From: Candidatus Methylomirabilota bacterium
GTDB lineage: Bacteria; Methylomirabilota; Methylomirabilia; Rokubacteriales; CSP1-6
Reading direction: 5' to 3'
DNA length: 51,520 bases
NCBI GenBank assembly: GCA_035315345.1
Contig: DATFYA010000110.1
Location: 1-51,520 of the forward strand
Part shown: piece by piece, positions 33,378-41,997 of the stretch
How the letters are laid out: every line of letters begins with the position of its first letter
Position numbering within the stretch: position 1 is the first letter of the stretch
The notes under the pieces: generated by a model
What the model saw: only the letters and a program-made list of their open reading frames with translations
Told to the model about the DNA's origin: nothing
Databases searched by the model: none
Made by a program: the position numbers and the translations under genes

Positions 33378-34441
33378 ATGCGCGCGACGACCGGTTCTAC
33401 TCGCGCGTGTTCGCGCTGGCGACCGCGGCGCTGCTCGGCGGCGCGTTGTTCCTCATCGTGCGGCCGTTCCTCGAGCCGACCCTCTGGTCGATGCTGCTGG
33501 CCTTCCTGCTCTCGCCGCTCCACCGGATCCTGGTTCGCCGCGCGCGCGGACGCGTCGCGCTCAGCGCGGTCGGCCTCACGGTCGCGACCGCGATCGTGCT
33601 GATCGCCCCCGCGCCGCTGCTGAGCCTGGCTTTCGCGAGCCAGGCCCGCGACCTGTTCGGCCGCGTCCAGGCCCTGGTGGCCCAGGCCGGGATCTCGGAT
33701 CCGGGCGACGTGTTCAATATTCCGATCGTGACCCGGGCCATCGACTGGGCCGCCCGGAGGGCCCCGGTGAGCGCCGACCAGATCCAGGACTGGCTGATGA
33801 GCGGCGTGCAGGGCCTGCTGCAGAAGATGGTGCTCCTGAGCGGCTCGTTCGTGGTCGGGGCGCTCAACGCGATGGTGGGGCTGGCGGTCACGCTGTTCCT
33901 GCTCTTCTTCTTCCTGCGCGACGGTGACGCCATCGTGAGAACCGCGGTCGGGCTGATCCCGCTGGCCCCCGAGCGGCGCGACCACCTGGTGGAGCACGTG
34001 GGCGCGGTCATTCGCGCGGTGGTCTTCGGCTCCCTGCTGACCGCCCTCGTGCAGGGCGTGCTGGTAGCCGCCGGCTTCGCTCTGGTGGGCCTGACCTCGC
34101 CCCTGGTGTTCGGCGCGCTCGCCGCGGTCGGCGCGCTCATCCCGCTCGTCGGCACCCCGCTGGTGTGGGTGCCCGCCGTCGCGGTGCTGTTCCTGCAAGG
34201 GCGGTGGATCGCGGCTCTCTTCCTGGCCGGGTGGGGCGTGGTGGTGGTGTCGAGCGCCGACAACGTCCTCCGCCCACTCTTCATCTCCGGGCGCGCCCAG
34301 ATCTCGACGCTCCCGGTGTTCCTGGGCGTGCTCGGCGGGGTCAGCGCGTTCGGCCCGATCGGGCTCGTGGTCGGGCCGGTGCTGGTCTCCCTGACCCTGG
34401 TGCTGGCCCGTCTCGCGGTGGAGGCGCGCGCGGGAACCTAG
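33374..34441 (+). CDS. AI-2E family (PerM-like) transporter
   Basis: A 355-residue inner-membrane protein of the AI-2E/PerM family. The pattern is an N-terminal helix pair (about 10-55), helices at 62-85, a long soluble region (about 90-145), then five more helices. The family signatures VALVGLIPLVGTP-like (AAVGALIPLVGTPLVWVPA) and SSADNVLRPLFISGRAQISTLPVFLGVLGG are both present. Members transport small metabolites, ions or autoinducers, and the name does not prove AI-2 transport. It starts in a 4-bp overlap with the upstream membrane gene. Its stop shares CTAG with the convergent TerC gene. Confidence 0.9.
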   Translation: MNARDDRFYSRVFALATAALLGGALFLIVRPFLEPTLWSMLLAFLLSPLHRILVRRARGRVALSAVGLTVATAIVLIAPAPLLSLAFASQARDLFGRVQALVAQAGISDPGDVFNIPIVTRAIDWAARRAPVSADQIQDWLMSGVQGLLQKMVLLSGSFVVGALNAMVGLAVTLFLLFFFLRDGDAIVRTAVGLIPLAPERRDHLVEHVGAVIRAVVFGSLLTALVQGVLVAAGFALVGLTSPLVFGALAAVGALIPLVGTPLVWVPAVAVLFLQGRWIAALFLAGWGVVVVSSADNVLRPLFISGRAQISTLPVFLGVLGGVSAFGPIGLVVGPVLVSLTLVLARLAVEARAGT

Positions 34442-35166
34442 TGCCGCGCGCGCGCCGGCCGCCGGCCGCGCCGGTAGCGCATGTTCAGCAGCTCGACCAG
34501 CAGCGAAAAGGCCATCGCGAAGTAGATGTAGCCCTTGTTCACGTGGGTGCCCATCCCCTCGGCCACCAGCATCACCCCGATCAGCAGCAGGAACGCGAGG
34601 GCCAGGATCTTCAGGCTCGGATGCTGGTCGATGAAGCGGCTGACCGTCCGCGCGGAGGCCAGCATGACGAGCATCGCGATCACCATCGCGGTGATCATGA
34701 TGGACAGGTCGTTCGCCATCCCGACCGCGGTGATCACCGAGTCGAGCGAGAACACGATGTCGAGGAGCAGGATCTGCAGGAGCACCCACACGAACACGCC
34801 GCGGACGGCCGCGGCGGCCTGCTCGTGCGGATCCGCCTCGACCTTCTCGTAGACCTCCCAGGTGGCCTTGAAGATCAGGAAGAGGCCGCCGCCGAGCAGG
34901 ATCAGATCGCGCCCGGACACCGCGCCGCCGAACGCGGTGAAGAGCGGCTCGGTCAGGCTCATCATCCACGAGATCGTGAAGAGCAGCCCGATGCGGATGC
35001 CCAGGGCCAGGATCAGCCCGAGGCGCCTCGCGACCTCGCGCTGGGCCTCGGGGAGACGACCGACCAGGATCGCGATGAACACCACGTTGTCGATGCCGAG
35101 GACGATCTCCATGGCGGACAGCGTGGCGAGTGCGAGCAGGCCGTCGGCGGTGAGGAAGACCCCCAT
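34438..35166 (-). CDS. TerC family membrane protein
   Basis: A 242-residue inner-membrane protein with about seven helices. The two TerC signatures are MEIVLGIDNVVFIAIL (residues 19-34) and LLDIVFSLDSVITAVGM (about 133-149), whose acidic residues inside helices bind metal ions. TerC proteins are manganese or calcium exporters, some linked to loading of secreted metalloenzymes. The cytoplasmic loop between helices is short (EKVEADPHEQAAAAVRG). It starts 11 bp after the stop of the LLM gene, so it is probably translated from that mRNA; no manganese riboswitch fits in that gap. Convergent with the AI-2E gene (shared CTAG). Confidence 0.92.
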   Translation of the reverse strand: MGVFLTADGLLALATLSAMEIVLGIDNVVFIAILVGRLPEAQREVARRLGLILALGIRIGLLFTISWMMSLTEPLFTAFGGAVSGRDLILLGGGLFLIFKATWEVYEKVEADPHEQAAAAVRGVFVWVLLQILLLDIVFSLDSVITAVGMANDLSIMITAMVIAMLVMLASARTVSRFIDQHPSLKILALAFLLLIGVMLVAEGMGTHVNKGYIYFAMAFSLLVELLNMRYRRGRRPARARH

Positions 35167-35177
35167 CGCGCCGCCGC

Positions 35178-36119
35178 CTACTTGACGTGCGGCAGCACGT
35201 GACGGGCGAACAGCTCCAGCGCGGCCAGGTCCTCCTGGTCGAGCATCTGCAGGAGCACGCGCTGCACCCCGGCCGCCTCCCACTGCTCGAGGCTCTCCAC
35301 CACCTCGCCGGGGGTGCCGGCCAGGAAGCTCGCCTTGCGCCACGCCTCGTCGTCGGCGGGCACCTGGGGGAAGATGGCCCGCGCGGCCGCGATGCGGCGG
35401 GCCACGTCCGGCCGATCGCGCCCGATCGCGAGCGGGATCATCAGCGAGCGGGCGATGGTCTCGGGGTCTCGGCGCACCGCCGCGCAATGCTGGGCCAGCA
35501 CCTCGCGCTTCTGGCGGAAGCCGTCCGGGTCCACCCGCGTGACGTTCCACTCGTCCGCGAACTCGGCCGCGATGCGCAGGGTCCGCTTCTCGCCGCGTCC
35601 GCCGACCACCACGCGCAGCCGGCCGTAGGTGGGCAGGGGATAGTTCTCGGCCTTGCGCAGGCCGTAGTAGGGCTGGTCGAGGGTGACCGGCTCGCCCACC
35701 CCGAGCGCGCGGATGTAACGCGCGGCCGCCTCCAGTCGATCGAGCCGCTCCTTCACCGGGGGCAGCGGAATGCCGAAGGTCGCGTGCTCGGGCTCGTTCC
35801 AGCCTCCGCCGATGCCCAGGTCCATGCGGCCGTTGGACAGGGTGTCGAGCGACACCGCCATCTTGGCGAGCAGCGCGGGCTGGTAGAACGTGACCGGCGA
35901 GACCATCGGACCGAAGCGGATGCGTCGGGTGCGCACCGCCACCAGCGTCAGCGACGTCCACGTCTCGAGCGAGGGACGCTTCGAATCGCCCGCGAGGCTC
36001 GTGAGGTGATCCGATCGGCAGAGCGACTCGTAGCCCATGTCCTCGGCCGCGTCGATCAGCCGGAGCCAGCGCTCCCAGGTGAGCCCTTCCTGCCCCTCGA
36101 TCATGACGCCGACGCGCAT
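35178..36119 (-). CDS. LLM-class flavin-dependent oxidoreductase
   Basis: A 313-residue luciferase-like monooxygenase with a TIM barrel. It begins MRVGVMIEGQEGLTWERWLRLI, then GYESLCRSDHL (residues about 29-39), PMVSPVTFYQPALLAKMAVSLDTLSNGRMDLGIGGGW, and TPGEVVESLEQWEAAGVQRVLLQ near the end. The RMDLGIGGGWN stretch is the cofactor-contact signature. Members use F420 or reduced FMN, and this type is often annotated F420-dependent. Substrate unknown. It leads the TerC gene with an 11-bp gap. The ATG at 36119 has GAGGCGATCACC upstream, a moderate ribosome binding site. Confidence 0.9.
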   Translation of the reverse strand: MRVGVMIEGQEGLTWERWLRLIDAAEDMGYESLCRSDHLTSLAGDSKRPSLETWTSLTLVAVRTRRIRFGPMVSPVTFYQPALLAKMAVSLDTLSNGRMDLGIGGGWNEPEHATFGIPLPPVKERLDRLEAAARYIRALGVGEPVTLDQPYYGLRKAENYPLPTYGRLRVVVGGRGEKRTLRIAAEFADEWNVTRVDPDGFRQKREVLAQHCAAVRRDPETIARSLMIPLAIGRDRPDVARRIAAARAIFPQVPADDEAWRKASFLAGTPGEVVESLEQWEAAGVQRVLLQMLDQEDLAALELFARHVLPHVK

Positions 36120-36225
36120 GGTGATCGCCTCCTCGCCGCTGCGGGATCCCGGACGGGAGCCGGGTTCTCATGTATACCAAACTGCGGGCGGTGGGCGGCG
36201 TGATAAACTCGGGTCCGCCGCGGCC

Positions 36226-37476
36226 ATGGGGCACTTCCAGCGCTTGTTGCTCCTGATTCCCACCACCACGTATCGGACCGAGGACTTCGTCGAGGCGGCC
36301 CGGACGCTGGACGTCGATCTGGTGATCGCCTCCGATCGGCCCAACGTCATGTCGGGCGAGTTCCCGGATCATCTGCTCACGCTGCCCTTCCGCGATCCCG
36401 CCGCGGCGGCCCGGGAGATGCGCGGCTACGCGGCGCGCCGGCCCATCGACGCGGTGGTGCCGGTGGACGACGCGACCACCGTGGTCGCCTCCGCGATCGG
36501 CGAGGCGCTCGGCCTGCGGGTGAACCCGCTGGCCGCCGCGCAGGCCACGCGCAACAAGCGGGTGATGCGCGAGCGGCTGGCCGGAGGGGGGGTGCCGTCG
36601 CCCGCGTTCACGCTGGTCTCGGTGGACGACGATCCGCGCGCGGCGGCCCGTCGCGTCGCGTACCCGTGTGTGCTCAAGCCGCTGGTGCTCTCGGCGAGCC
36701 GCGGGGTGATCCGGGCCGACGACGAGGACGCGTTCGTGGCCGCCTTCGCGCGACTCGCGGCCATCCTGCGCGCGCCGGACGTGGCCGATCTGGGCGCGGG
36801 CACCGACGAGATCCTGGTCGAATCGTTCGTCCCCGGCGTCGAGGTCGCCCTCGAAGGATTGCTCGAGCGCGGCGTCCTTCGCGCCCTCGCGCTGTTCGAC
36901 AAGCCGGATCCCCTCGACGGACCCTTCTTCGAGGAGACGATCTACGTGACCCCGTCCCGGCACCCCGACCCGGTCCAGCGCGCGATCGTGGACGTGACCG
37001 CGCGGGCCGCGCGCGCCCTCGGGCTCTCCGACGGCGCGGTGCACGCCGAGCTGCGCCTGCGGCCGACCGCGGGCGGGGTCGAGCCGGTGGTGCTGGAGGT
37101 CGCGGCGCGCTCGATCGGCGGGCTGTGCGGGCGGACGCTCCGCTTCGGCACCGGCATGTCGCTCGAGGAACTTATCTTGAGGGCCGCCCTCGACCGGCCG
37201 GTGACGTTGTTCGAGCGCCAGCCCGCCGCCGCCGCGGTGATGATGATCCCGATCCCGCGCGGGGGCGTGCTCGAGGAGGTGCGCGGGCTCGACGAGGCGC
37301 GCGCGGTCGCGGCCATCGAAGACCTCACCATCTCGCTCCACAAGGGACAGGAGGTCGTGCCGCTGCCCGAGGGGTCACGCTATCTCGGCTTCATCTTCTC
37401 GCGCGCGGCCACGCCGGGGCAGGCGGAGGCGGCCCTGCGCGAGGCCCACCGCCACCTGCAGTTCGTGATCCGCTGA
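36226..37476 (+). CDS. ATP-grasp domain protein
   Basis: A 416-residue ATP-grasp enzyme. An N-terminal Rossmann-like part (about 1-100, LLLLIPTTTYRTEDFVEAAR) is followed by the pre-grasp segment LAAAQATRNKRVMRERLAGGGVPSP. Next come the ATP-binding strand RVAYPCVLKPLVLSASRGVIRADD and EILVESFVPGVEVALEGLLERG; the metal-binding end includes PVVLEVAARSIGG. It should join a carboxylate to an amine or thiol using ATP, but the substrates cannot be deduced. Layout resembles carboxylate-amine ligases of the PurD/carbamoyl-phosphate type. The ATG at 36226 follows a TGATAAACT stretch. The NTF2-like gene follows 37 bp later. Confidence 0.85.
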   Translation: MGHFQRLLLLIPTTTYRTEDFVEAARTLDVDLVIASDRPNVMSGEFPDHLLTLPFRDPAAAAREMRGYAARRPIDAVVPVDDATTVVASAIGEALGLRVNPLAAAQATRNKRVMRERLAGGGVPSPAFTLVSVDDDPRAAARRVAYPCVLKPLVLSASRGVIRADDEDAFVAAFARLAAILRAPDVADLGAGTDEILVESFVPGVEVALEGLLERGVLRALALFDKPDPLDGPFFEETIYVTPSRHPDPVQRAIVDVTARAARALGLSDGAVHAELRLRPTAGGVEPVVLEVAARSIGGLCGRTLRFGTGMSLEELILRAALDRPVTLFERQPAAAAVMMIPIPRGGVLEEVRGLDEARAVAAIEDLTISLHKGQEVVPLPEGSRYLGFIFSRAATPGQAEAALREAHRHLQFVIR

Positions 37477-37513
37477 GCCGGGTTCGCCGGCCGGCGTCGT
37501 TCGGGAGACGGCC

Positions 37514-37936
37514 ATGAGCATCGTGCGCGAGTTCGAGCGGGCCTTCAACAAGCAGGACGTCGCGGCCCTGGTCGCGTGCTTCACGCCGGACGGGTCCTAT
37601 CACGACACCTTCTTCGGCGGCCACGCGGGCGGCGATCAGCTGCGGGCGATGTTCGAGCGCATGTTCCGCGAGGGCCGCGACTACCGCTGGACCATGGAGA
37701 CGATCGTGGAGACCGAGACCGGCGCGGGCGCGGAGTGGACGTTCGCCTACACGGTGAGCGACGCGATTCCCCGCAGCGCGGGCCGCCCGGTGCGCTTCCG
37801 CGGCATGAGCCTCTTCGAGAAGCGCGACGGCAAGATCGCCGCGTACCGCGAGTCCTTCGATCTGGGCGCGGCCTTGCTCCAGCTCGGCTTCAGCCCGGAG
37901 GCGATGGCCAAGACCATCCGCCGACACCGGCTGTGA
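37514..37936 (+). CDS. NTF2-like (SnoaL-type) protein
   Basis: A 140-residue single-domain NTF2-fold protein. It begins IVREFERAFNKQDVAALVACFTPDGSYHDTFFGG, the classic SnoaL-like start (helix, N-x-x-D, strand). The final strands read VRFRGMSLFEKRDGKIAAYRESFD, matching the G-x-x-x-F-x-x-x-D-G-K-I pattern. The family contains polyketide cyclases, isomerases and ligand-binding proteins, so function is open. The ATG has GGGAGACGGCC upstream. It lies between the ATP-grasp gene and the second ABC operon on the same strand, with gaps of 37 and 62 bp. Confidence 0.88.
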   Translation: MSIVREFERAFNKQDVAALVACFTPDGSYHDTFFGGHAGGDQLRAMFERMFREGRDYRWTMETIVETETGAGAEWTFAYTVSDAIPRSAGRPVRFRGMSLFEKRDGKIAAYRESFDLGAALLQLGFSPEAMAKTIRRHRL

Positions 37937-37998
37937 GGGGGCCGCGCGAGGCCTCCGCCGAGACGCGGGCCGGCACGTCGGCGCGCCCGGCCTGATCC

Positions 37999-38961
37999 GT
38001 GTCGGTCTACGTCCTGCGCCGGCTCCTCCTCTTCCTGCCCACGCTGCTGGGCGCCTCGATCCTGATCTTCGTCCTGCTGCGGCTCGTGCCCGGCGACATC
38101 GCGGAGATCCTCGTCTACCAGACCGGCTCGGAGTCGAGCGCGGTGCAGCAGCGGCAGATCCAGCAGATCCGCCAGGAGCTGGGGCTGGACCGCCCGATCG
38201 TCAGCCAGTATCTGGACTGGATCGCGGGGGCGGTGCGGGGCGACTTCGGGCAGTCCTACCTGCAGCGCCGGCCGGTCGTCGACATCTTGAAGGAGCGGTT
38301 CCCGCGCTCGATGGAGCTCGCGCTGCTGACCCTGGTGATCGCGATGGTGTGGGCGGTGCCGCTCGGGGTGGTCTCGGCGGTGCGGCAGAACCGGCCGCTC
38401 GACTACCTGGCGCGGCTGGTCAGCCTGAGCGGGCTGAGCTTGCCCCTCTTCTTCACGGGGGCGCTGATCCTGTACGGCCTCGTGCGCTTCTTTCGCTGGC
38501 TGCCGCCACTCGAGTTCGTCTCGTTCACCGAGAGCCCGATCGAGAACCTCAAGCAGCTCATCTGGCCCGCCCTGGCCCAGGCCTACTACATCAGCGCGCC
38601 GATCACGCGCCTCACTCGATCGCAGATGCTCGAGGTGGTGCGCCAGGACTACGTGCGCACCGCGCGGGCCAAAGGGCTGGCCGAGCGCGCGGTGGTCTAT
38701 CGGCACGCCCTGCGCAACTCGCTGCTGCCGGTGATCACGTTCATCGGATGGTGGGGCGGCCGGCTCCTGGGCGGGCTCGTGATCATGGAGATCATCTTCG
38801 TGGTTCCCGGGATGGGCAGCGCCCTCATCCAGGCGGTCAGCCAGCGCGACTACCCGACCGTGCAGGCCATGGTCTTCGTGATGGCGCTGGTGTTCCTCAT
38901 CGTGAACCTGGTGGTGGACCTCCTCTACGCGTGGCTCGACCCGCGCATCCGGTACGCGTGA
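37999..38961 (+). CDS. ABC transporter permease, DppB/OppB type
   Basis: A 320-residue inner-membrane permease. It starts VYVLRRLLLFLPTLLGASILIFVLLRLVPGD, the canonical DppB opening, and carries the EAA loop DYVRTARAKGLAERAVVYRHALRNSLLPV near residue 220. The GDFGQSYLQRRPVV segment matches the family. About six helices. A GTG start at 37999 is used; no strong ribosome binding site is visible. Its stop overlaps the GTG of the next permease (GTGA). It pairs with that product to form the channel of the second peptide-type importer in this window. Confidence 0.91.
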   Translation: MSVYVLRRLLLFLPTLLGASILIFVLLRLVPGDIAEILVYQTGSESSAVQQRQIQQIRQELGLDRPIVSQYLDWIAGAVRGDFGQSYLQRRPVVDILKERFPRSMELALLTLVIAMVWAVPLGVVSAVRQNRPLDYLARLVSLSGLSLPLFFTGALILYGLVRFFRWLPPLEFVSFTESPIENLKQLIWPALAQAYYISAPITRLTRSQMLEVVRQDYVRTARAKGLAERAVVYRHALRNSLLPVITFIGWWGGRLLGGLVIMEIIFVVPGMGSALIQAVSQRDYPTVQAMVFVMALVFLIVNLVVDLLYAWLDPRIRYA

Positions 38962-39797
38962 GGGGCGCGGTCGCGCGCTTCGTCGTGACCCAGCCGCTCG
39001 GAGCGGCGGGCGCGGTGGTGGTGCTCGTGTTGATCGCGGTGGCGGTGCTCGCGCCGGTGCTCGCTCCCCACGGGCCGAAGGAGACCGGCTTCGCGCCCTA
39101 CGTCGCGCCGAGCCGCGAGTTTCCGATGGGCACGGATCAGGTGGGCCGCGACATGCTGAGCCGCGTGATCTGGGGCGCGCGCCTCTCGCTCTACGTCGGC
39201 GTGGCCTCGGTGCTCTTCGGCATCACGCTGGGCGCGGTGTGGGGCGCGGTGACCGGGTACGTGGGCGGCGCCGCCGACATCGGCAGCCAGCGAGTGGTGG
39301 ACTGTCTCATGGCCCTGCCGCCGATCATCCTGGCCCTGTCGCTGATGGCGGCCCTCGGCCAGTCGGTCAACAACGTCATCCTCGCCCTGGTGATCCTGCT
39401 CACCCCGACCGCGGCGCGGACGATCCGTTCGGTCGCGCTCGGGATCGCGGCCACCCCGTTCATCGAGGCCGCCGAGGCGGCCGGCGCCTCGCGCGCACGC
39501 ATCGTGTGCCGGCACCTGATCCCGAACTGTCTGGCCAGCTACATCGTGCTCGTCACCACCAACATCTCGTACGCCATCGTGGTGGAGGCCTCGCTGAGCT
39601 TCATCGGCGCGGGCGCGCCGCCCGACGAGCCGTCGTGGGGCGGCATGCTGGCGGCCGGTATCCAGGCGCTGGAAACCGCGCCCTGGATGGTATTCTTCCC
39701 CGGACTGGCCATCAGCCTGGCCGTGTTCGGCCTCAACCTGCTGGGCGATTCGATCCGCGACCTGACGGACCCGCGTCTCCGCGGCGGGCTGGGATAG
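38958..39797 (+). CDS. ABC transporter permease, DppC/OppC type
   Basis: A 279-residue inner-membrane permease. An N-terminal helix (about 10-35) precedes FPMGTDQVGRDMLSRVIWGARLS, the OppC signature. The EAA loop is FIEAAEAAGASRARIVCRHLIPN, and the end is GDSIRDLTDPRLRGGLG. The GTG at 38958 overlaps the upstream stop by 4 bp (GTGA), showing translational coupling; there is no in-frame ATG near this point. It precedes the substrate-binding protein gene by 27 bp. The ATPase genes are absent, as in the first system. Confidence 0.9.
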   Translation: MRGAVARFVVTQPLGAAGAVVVLVLIAVAVLAPVLAPHGPKETGFAPYVAPSREFPMGTDQVGRDMLSRVIWGARLSLYVGVASVLFGITLGAVWGAVTGYVGGAADIGSQRVVDCLMALPPIILALSLMAALGQSVNNVILALVILLTPTAARTIRSVALGIAATPFIEAAEAAGASRARIVCRHLIPNCLASYIVLVTTNISYAIVVEASLSFIGAGAPPDEPSWGGMLAAGIQALETAPWMVFFPGLAISLAVFGLNLLGDSIRDLTDPRLRGGLG

Positions 39798-39824
39798 CCC
39801 GGAGACCCCAAAGGAGCGATACGC

Positions 39825-41426
39825 ATGAGCCTCTCGAGACGCACTCGCCTCGCGGTCCTCGTGGCCGCGCTGCTCGCCATCGGCGGTATGCCGGCGCACG
39901 CGCAGGAGAAGCCGCGCACCGGCGGCATTCTCAACTGGTTCGACTACGGCGATCCCGGCCGCCTCGACGTGCACGCCGAGTCGCCGCTGGTCGTCCAGCA
40001 GGCGACCGCGGGCGTCTACAGCGGATTGCTGCAGTACGACCCCGACGAGCCGAGCAAGATCATCGGCGACCTGGCCGAGCGGTGGACGGCGTCCCCGGAC
40101 GGCAAGACCTACACCTTCCACCTGCGGAAGAACGTGACGTGGCACGACGGCCAGCCCTTCAGCTCGGCCGACGTCAAGGCCTCGTTCGACCGCGTGCTGA
40201 ACCCGCAGTTCAAGAGCCCCAAGTGCGGGGCCGCGCTCAAGCCGATGGTGGCGAGCGTGGAGGCGGTGGATCCGAGCACCGTCGAGTTCAAGCTCAAGTT
40301 CGCGGCGGCGCCCTTCCTGCCCTCGGTCGCGTCGGCGTGGTGCCGGGTGGCGGCCAAGCACATCCTCGCCAAGTACGGCGACCTCAACGCCCCGGAGGCC
40401 CAGATCGGCACCGGCCCGTTCAAGTTCAAGAAGTACGAGCGGGGCAGCGTGATCGAGTGGGAGAAGAACCCGAGCTACTTCATCCCGGGGCTGCCCTACC
40501 TCGACGGGGTCAAGCAGTTCATCCTGGTGGGCGGGCCGACCCAGCTGGCCGCGGCCAAGGCGTCCAAGATCATGCTGTGGGACGCGTGGCCGCCGATGCG
40601 GAAGACCCAGGCCGACGAGCTGGCCCGCGCCCGCACCGACGTCGACATCTACCAGGCGCCGATCAACACGGTGTTCTTCGTCTACCTCAACGCCAGGAAG
40701 CCGCCCTTCGACAACCCGGACATGCGCCGGGCGGTCAACCTGGCCATCGACCGGCAGGACCTGGTGTCCAAGGCGCTGGAGGGCGCGGGGGTGCCGTGCG
40801 CGATCCTCGACCCGAAGCTGGTGGGCGACTTCGCGCTGCCGCTGGACGAGGTGGCCAAGGCCCCGGGCTGCCGCCAGCCCAAGGACGCCGATCTCGCCGA
40901 GGCCAGGAAGCTGGTGGAGAAGCACTACCCGGGCGGCCTCGACGTGGAGGTCGCGGTGCGACAGGTCGGCAACTACGTCGATCGCGGCCAGCTCGTGATC
41001 GCGCAGCTGCGGAAGATCGGGATCCGCGGGACGATGAAGACCCACGAGAGCGCGGCGGGCTACGCCGCCTTCGGCAAGGGGGACTTCACCATCATCGCCA
41101 GCCAGGACCGCGCGATGGACATCAACGAGCCGTCGGGCGTCTTCCACATCGCCTACACCACCGAGGCGGGGAGCAATTACGGCCAGTATTCCGATCCCAA
41201 GGTCGACGAGATGGCGGAGCGGGCGCTGAAGGAGACCAACCGCGACAAGCGCAAGCAGGCCTACTGGGAGCTGCAGCGCTACCTGCTCGCCCGGGGCGAT
41301 CACGCCTCGATCGCGGTGGGCTGGGTCGAGGGGTGGTTCTTCAAGGACAAGAAGCTCCGCAATTACAAGCCCGGGCTCACGACCTACGACAACAACACGT
41401 TCATGAAGGTCTGGATCGCCCAGTGA
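39825..41426 (+). CDS. ABC transporter substrate-binding protein, peptide/nickel family 5
   Basis: A 533-residue solute-binding protein of family 5. It has a Sec signal with SRRTRL at the N-terminus and cleavage after AHA near residue 26. Motifs are GVYSGLLQYDPDE, YTFHLRKNVTWHDGQPFSSADVKASFDRVL and NPDMRRAVNLAIDRQ. The sequence is clearly different from the family 5 protein at 20235, so the two systems probably import different solutes. The ATG has AAAGGAGCG upstream. It is the third gene of an order permease-permease-binding protein, the reverse of the first system. A palindromic repeat follows its stop. Confidence 0.93.
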   Translation: MSLSRRTRLAVLVAALLAIGGMPAHAQEKPRTGGILNWFDYGDPGRLDVHAESPLVVQQATAGVYSGLLQYDPDEPSKIIGDLAERWTASPDGKTYTFHLRKNVTWHDGQPFSSADVKASFDRVLNPQFKSPKCGAALKPMVASVEAVDPSTVEFKLKFAAAPFLPSVASAWCRVAAKHILAKYGDLNAPEAQIGTGPFKFKKYERGSVIEWEKNPSYFIPGLPYLDGVKQFILVGGPTQLAAAKASKIMLWDAWPPMRKTQADELARARTDVDIYQAPINTVFFVYLNARKPPFDNPDMRRAVNLAIDRQDLVSKALEGAGVPCAILDPKLVGDFALPLDEVAKAPGCRQPKDADLAEARKLVEKHYPGGLDVEVAVRQVGNYVDRGQLVIAQLRKIGIRGTMKTHESAAGYAAFGKGDFTIIASQDRAMDINEPSGVFHIAYTTEAGSNYGQYSDPKVDEMAERALKETNRDKRKQAYWELQRYLLARGDHASIAVGWVEGWFFKDKKLRNYKPGLTTYDNNTFMKVWIAQ

Positions 41427-41444
41427 CCCGACGCCGCCCCCTCT

Positions 41445-41467
41445 CCCTCTCCCCTCCGGGGAGAGGG
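41445..41467. repeat. Palindromic intergenic repeat, copy 2
   Basis: A perfect 10-bp inverted repeat CCCTCTCCCC-TCC-GGGGAGAGGG with further flanking complementarity (CCCCTC and GAGGGG). It lies 18 bp after the stop of the second substrate-binding protein. The 23-bp core is identical to copy 3 at 45989-46011. Confidence 0.8.
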
Positions 41468-41511
41468 CAGGGTGAGGGGCCCGCGGAAGCTCGAGCCCGG
41501 AGGTGCCCGCG

Positions 41512-41928
41512 ATGAAGCTCGCCGATCCCCGCGTCCAGCAGTACCTGGCCGGCAAGGAGATCGTGGTGCTCGGCACCATCAATCCCGACGGCAGCCCGCT
41601 CCTCACCGCGATGTGGTTTCTGCACGATTCGACCGCGATGACGCTGATCAGCGTGGACAACCTGCGGAAGGTCCACAATCTGAGGCGCGATCCGCGGCTG
41701 CACATCGTCGCCGAGAGCGGCACGCGCGGCGCCGAGATCAAAGGGGTCGCCATCCGCGGGCGCGCCGAGTTCCTCGGCGATTCGCCCGAGCGCCGCGAGC
41801 TGGCCACTCGCATGCTCGACAAGTACCATCCGCACCTCGCGGAGTACTGGGGCGGCCGCACGATGCCGGCCAATCGCGTGATGTGGCGCGTGGTGCCCCG
41901 GCAGGTGCGCACCTGGGGGCTCGACTGA
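41512..41928 (+). CDS. Pyridoxamine 5'-phosphate oxidase family (PPOX class) protein
   Basis: A 138-residue split-barrel flavin- or F420-binding protein. Motifs are VVLGTINPDGSPLLTAMWFLHD (strand pair with T-x-x-x-D-G-x-P), KVHNLRRDPRLHIVAE (the R/K-N-L-x-x-x-P-x-V type signature) and GVAIRGRAEFLGD. These are typical of PPOX-class F420-dependent reductases. The ATG at 41512 has GGAGGT seven bases upstream, so the GTG at 41503 was not chosen. With two LLM-class proteins nearby, an F420 cofactor is plausible but not shown. The protein is cytoplasmic, and the substrate is unknown. Confidence 0.87.
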   Translation: MKLADPRVQQYLAGKEIVVLGTINPDGSPLLTAMWFLHDSTAMTLISVDNLRKVHNLRRDPRLHIVAESGTRGAEIKGVAIRGRAEFLGDSPERRELATRMLDKYHPHLAEYWGGRTMPANRVMWRVVPRQVRTWGLD

Positions 41929-41997
41929 CGCCCGCGGCATGCGCGCGGTCATCGAGCGCCTGAGCGGCGAGCCGGCCGACCGCCCCGAGGACCCCGC

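Noticed and set aside
35167-35177. A manganese (yybP-ykoY) riboswitch ahead of terC
   Set aside because: Only 11 bp separate the LLM stop from the terC start, too little for an aptamer, and none is seen ahead of the LLM gene.
41437-41480. An intrinsic terminator after the second binding protein
   Set aside because: The hairpin is the dispersed palindrome found elsewhere (copy 2) and has no T-run, so it is reported as a repeat.
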